Source of the DNA: PUPG01 sp031323845 | GTDB taxonomy: Bacteria; Bacteroidota; Bacteroidia; Bacteroidales; UBA7960 | NCBI GenBank assembly: GCA_031323845.1 | Contig: JAVIYP010000094.1 | Span: 1 to 6,425 of the forward strand | Direction: 5' to 3' | Length of the DNA: 6,425 bases | Shown here: piece after piece, positions 5,875 to 6,425 of the stretch | How positions within the stretch are numbered: position 1 is the first letter of the stretch | Layout: every line of letters starts with the position of its first letter | Position numbers and translations under genes: made by a program | Notes under the pieces: model-generated | Told to the model about the DNA's origin: nothing | The model's input: only the letters and a program-made list of their open reading frames with translations | Databases searched by the model: none

Positions 5875-6425
5875 TTACAATATTCCCGCCAGATCGGCAA
5901 GCCACGTAAAAAACAGCGACAATGCCATGGCGATCATGGGTGAAACAATCCAGATGACAAATATACGCTTTAATGGTGCATTTTTCCAAATATGAACGTG
6001 TCCACTTTTGACCATACCCAGAGCAATGATCGCTGCGGTGTTCATCTGCACCAGCGAAGTGGGTATGCCGCGCCACAATGAAGAAACCAGCAATATGGAA
6101 GCTGTGATGATCGAAATGTAACTGGCCCCGAGCGGACCAAACCGGGAGATCTCCCTGCCTGTGGTCTGCAGCACACGGTGACCAAACAGGGAACTGCCAA
6201 TGCCAAACATGGGCGCCAGCATGAAAACCAGAATCAGCATCAGCATCATAAAATTATCACTTCCCACCTCCACCTGGAGCATGTTCACCGCCATCGCCAG
6301 AACGGGAGCCGCCGCATTGGCCATGTTGTTTGACCCGATGGCAAAAGACACGTAGCAGGCTGTGATAATGACCACCCATTTCAGAGACGCATGATTCTTG
6401 ATCGCATCCAGAAAACCGCCCATGC
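5875..6425 (-). CDS. PiT-family inorganic phosphate transporter, C-terminal part (5' end outside window)
   Basis: The visible 182 residues, up to the TAA at 5877-5875, form the second half of a PiT-type permease, an inner-membrane protein that imports inorganic phosphate with a cation. The signature segment SFAIGSNNMANAAAP (26-40, counted from the methionine at 6423) corresponds to the second GANDxAN repeat of the family. GHRVLQTTGREI (81-92) matches the conserved RV-x-x-T-x-G segment, and GIPTSLVQMN (119-128) lies where the G-x-P-x-S-x-T motif is expected. About five hydrophobic membrane segments are visible (roughly 15-30, 58-76, 98-117, 123-139, 153-177). Whole PiT proteins are about 330-500 residues, so the methionine at 6423 is almost certainly internal and the frame continues upstream. 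The family is clear; the substrate could be another oxyanion such as sulfate. The CWC gene follows directly. Confidence 0.9.
   Translation of the reverse strand, partial: MGGFLDAIKNHASLKWVVIITACYVSFAIGSNNMANAAAPVLAMAVNMLQVEVGSDNFMMLMLILVFMLAPMFGIGSSLFGHRVLQTTGREISRFGPLGASYISIITASILLVSSLWRGIPTSLVQMNTAAIIALGMVKSGHVHIWKNAPLKRIFVIWIVSPMIAMALSLFFTWLADLAGIL

Noticed and set aside
5831..6076. Minus-strand 81-codon frame overlapping the transporter and CWC genes
   Set aside because: It is out of frame with two genes that have clear family signatures and has none of its own.

Overview
The window looks like part of a Bacteroidota (Bacteroidetes) chromosome. The best evidence is the promoter in front of the tRNA-Cys gene. 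It has TTTG and TATTTTTG boxes 19 bp apart, which fits the TTTG / TAnnTTTG consensus of that phylum and not the E. coli type. Start codons without strong Shine-Dalgarno sequences and an intergenic repeat of a kind I associate with environmental Bacteroidota agree with this. No genus can be named. All supported genes lie on the minus strand, so the reading order is from high to low coordinates.

Right end (6425 to about 5500): the C-terminal half of a PiT-type inorganic phosphate transporter enters from outside the window. It is followed after 6 nt by a small cysteine-rich CWC-family protein that probably starts at TTG, and then by a weak terminator-like structure. Next come a tRNA-Cys(GCA) gene with its own promoter (5338-5381) and a clear intrinsic terminator (5224-5251). 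This part looks like ordinary chromosomal backbone.

Middle (5223 to 4449): about 780 bp without a gene. It contains an imperfect palindromic repeat, a second copy of its left arm, and a tandem array of 8-bp units (4574-4744).

Left part (4448 to 1): a small defence cluster. A large single-chain protein combines a PD-(D/E)XK-like nuclease region, an N6-adenine methyltransferase and a target-recognition region (type IIG, or Eco57I-like, restriction-modification). After a 385 bp AT-rich gap comes the N-terminal part of an AIPR-family (abortive infection / phage resistance) gene. That gene is cut at codon 248 by an IS3-family (IS150-like) insertion sequence, whose terminal inverted repeat and first 24 OrfA codons fill the left edge. 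The restriction-modification gene appears intact; its possible partner AIPR gene is broken.

I do not see a clearly undescribed system. The points most worth a second look are the IS-inactivated AIPR beside a type IIG enzyme, the E-x-E (instead of E-x-K) nuclease motif, an AT-rich patch in the enzyme's C-terminal specificity region, the repeat cluster, and the TTG-started CWC gene in frame with the transporter's stop codon.
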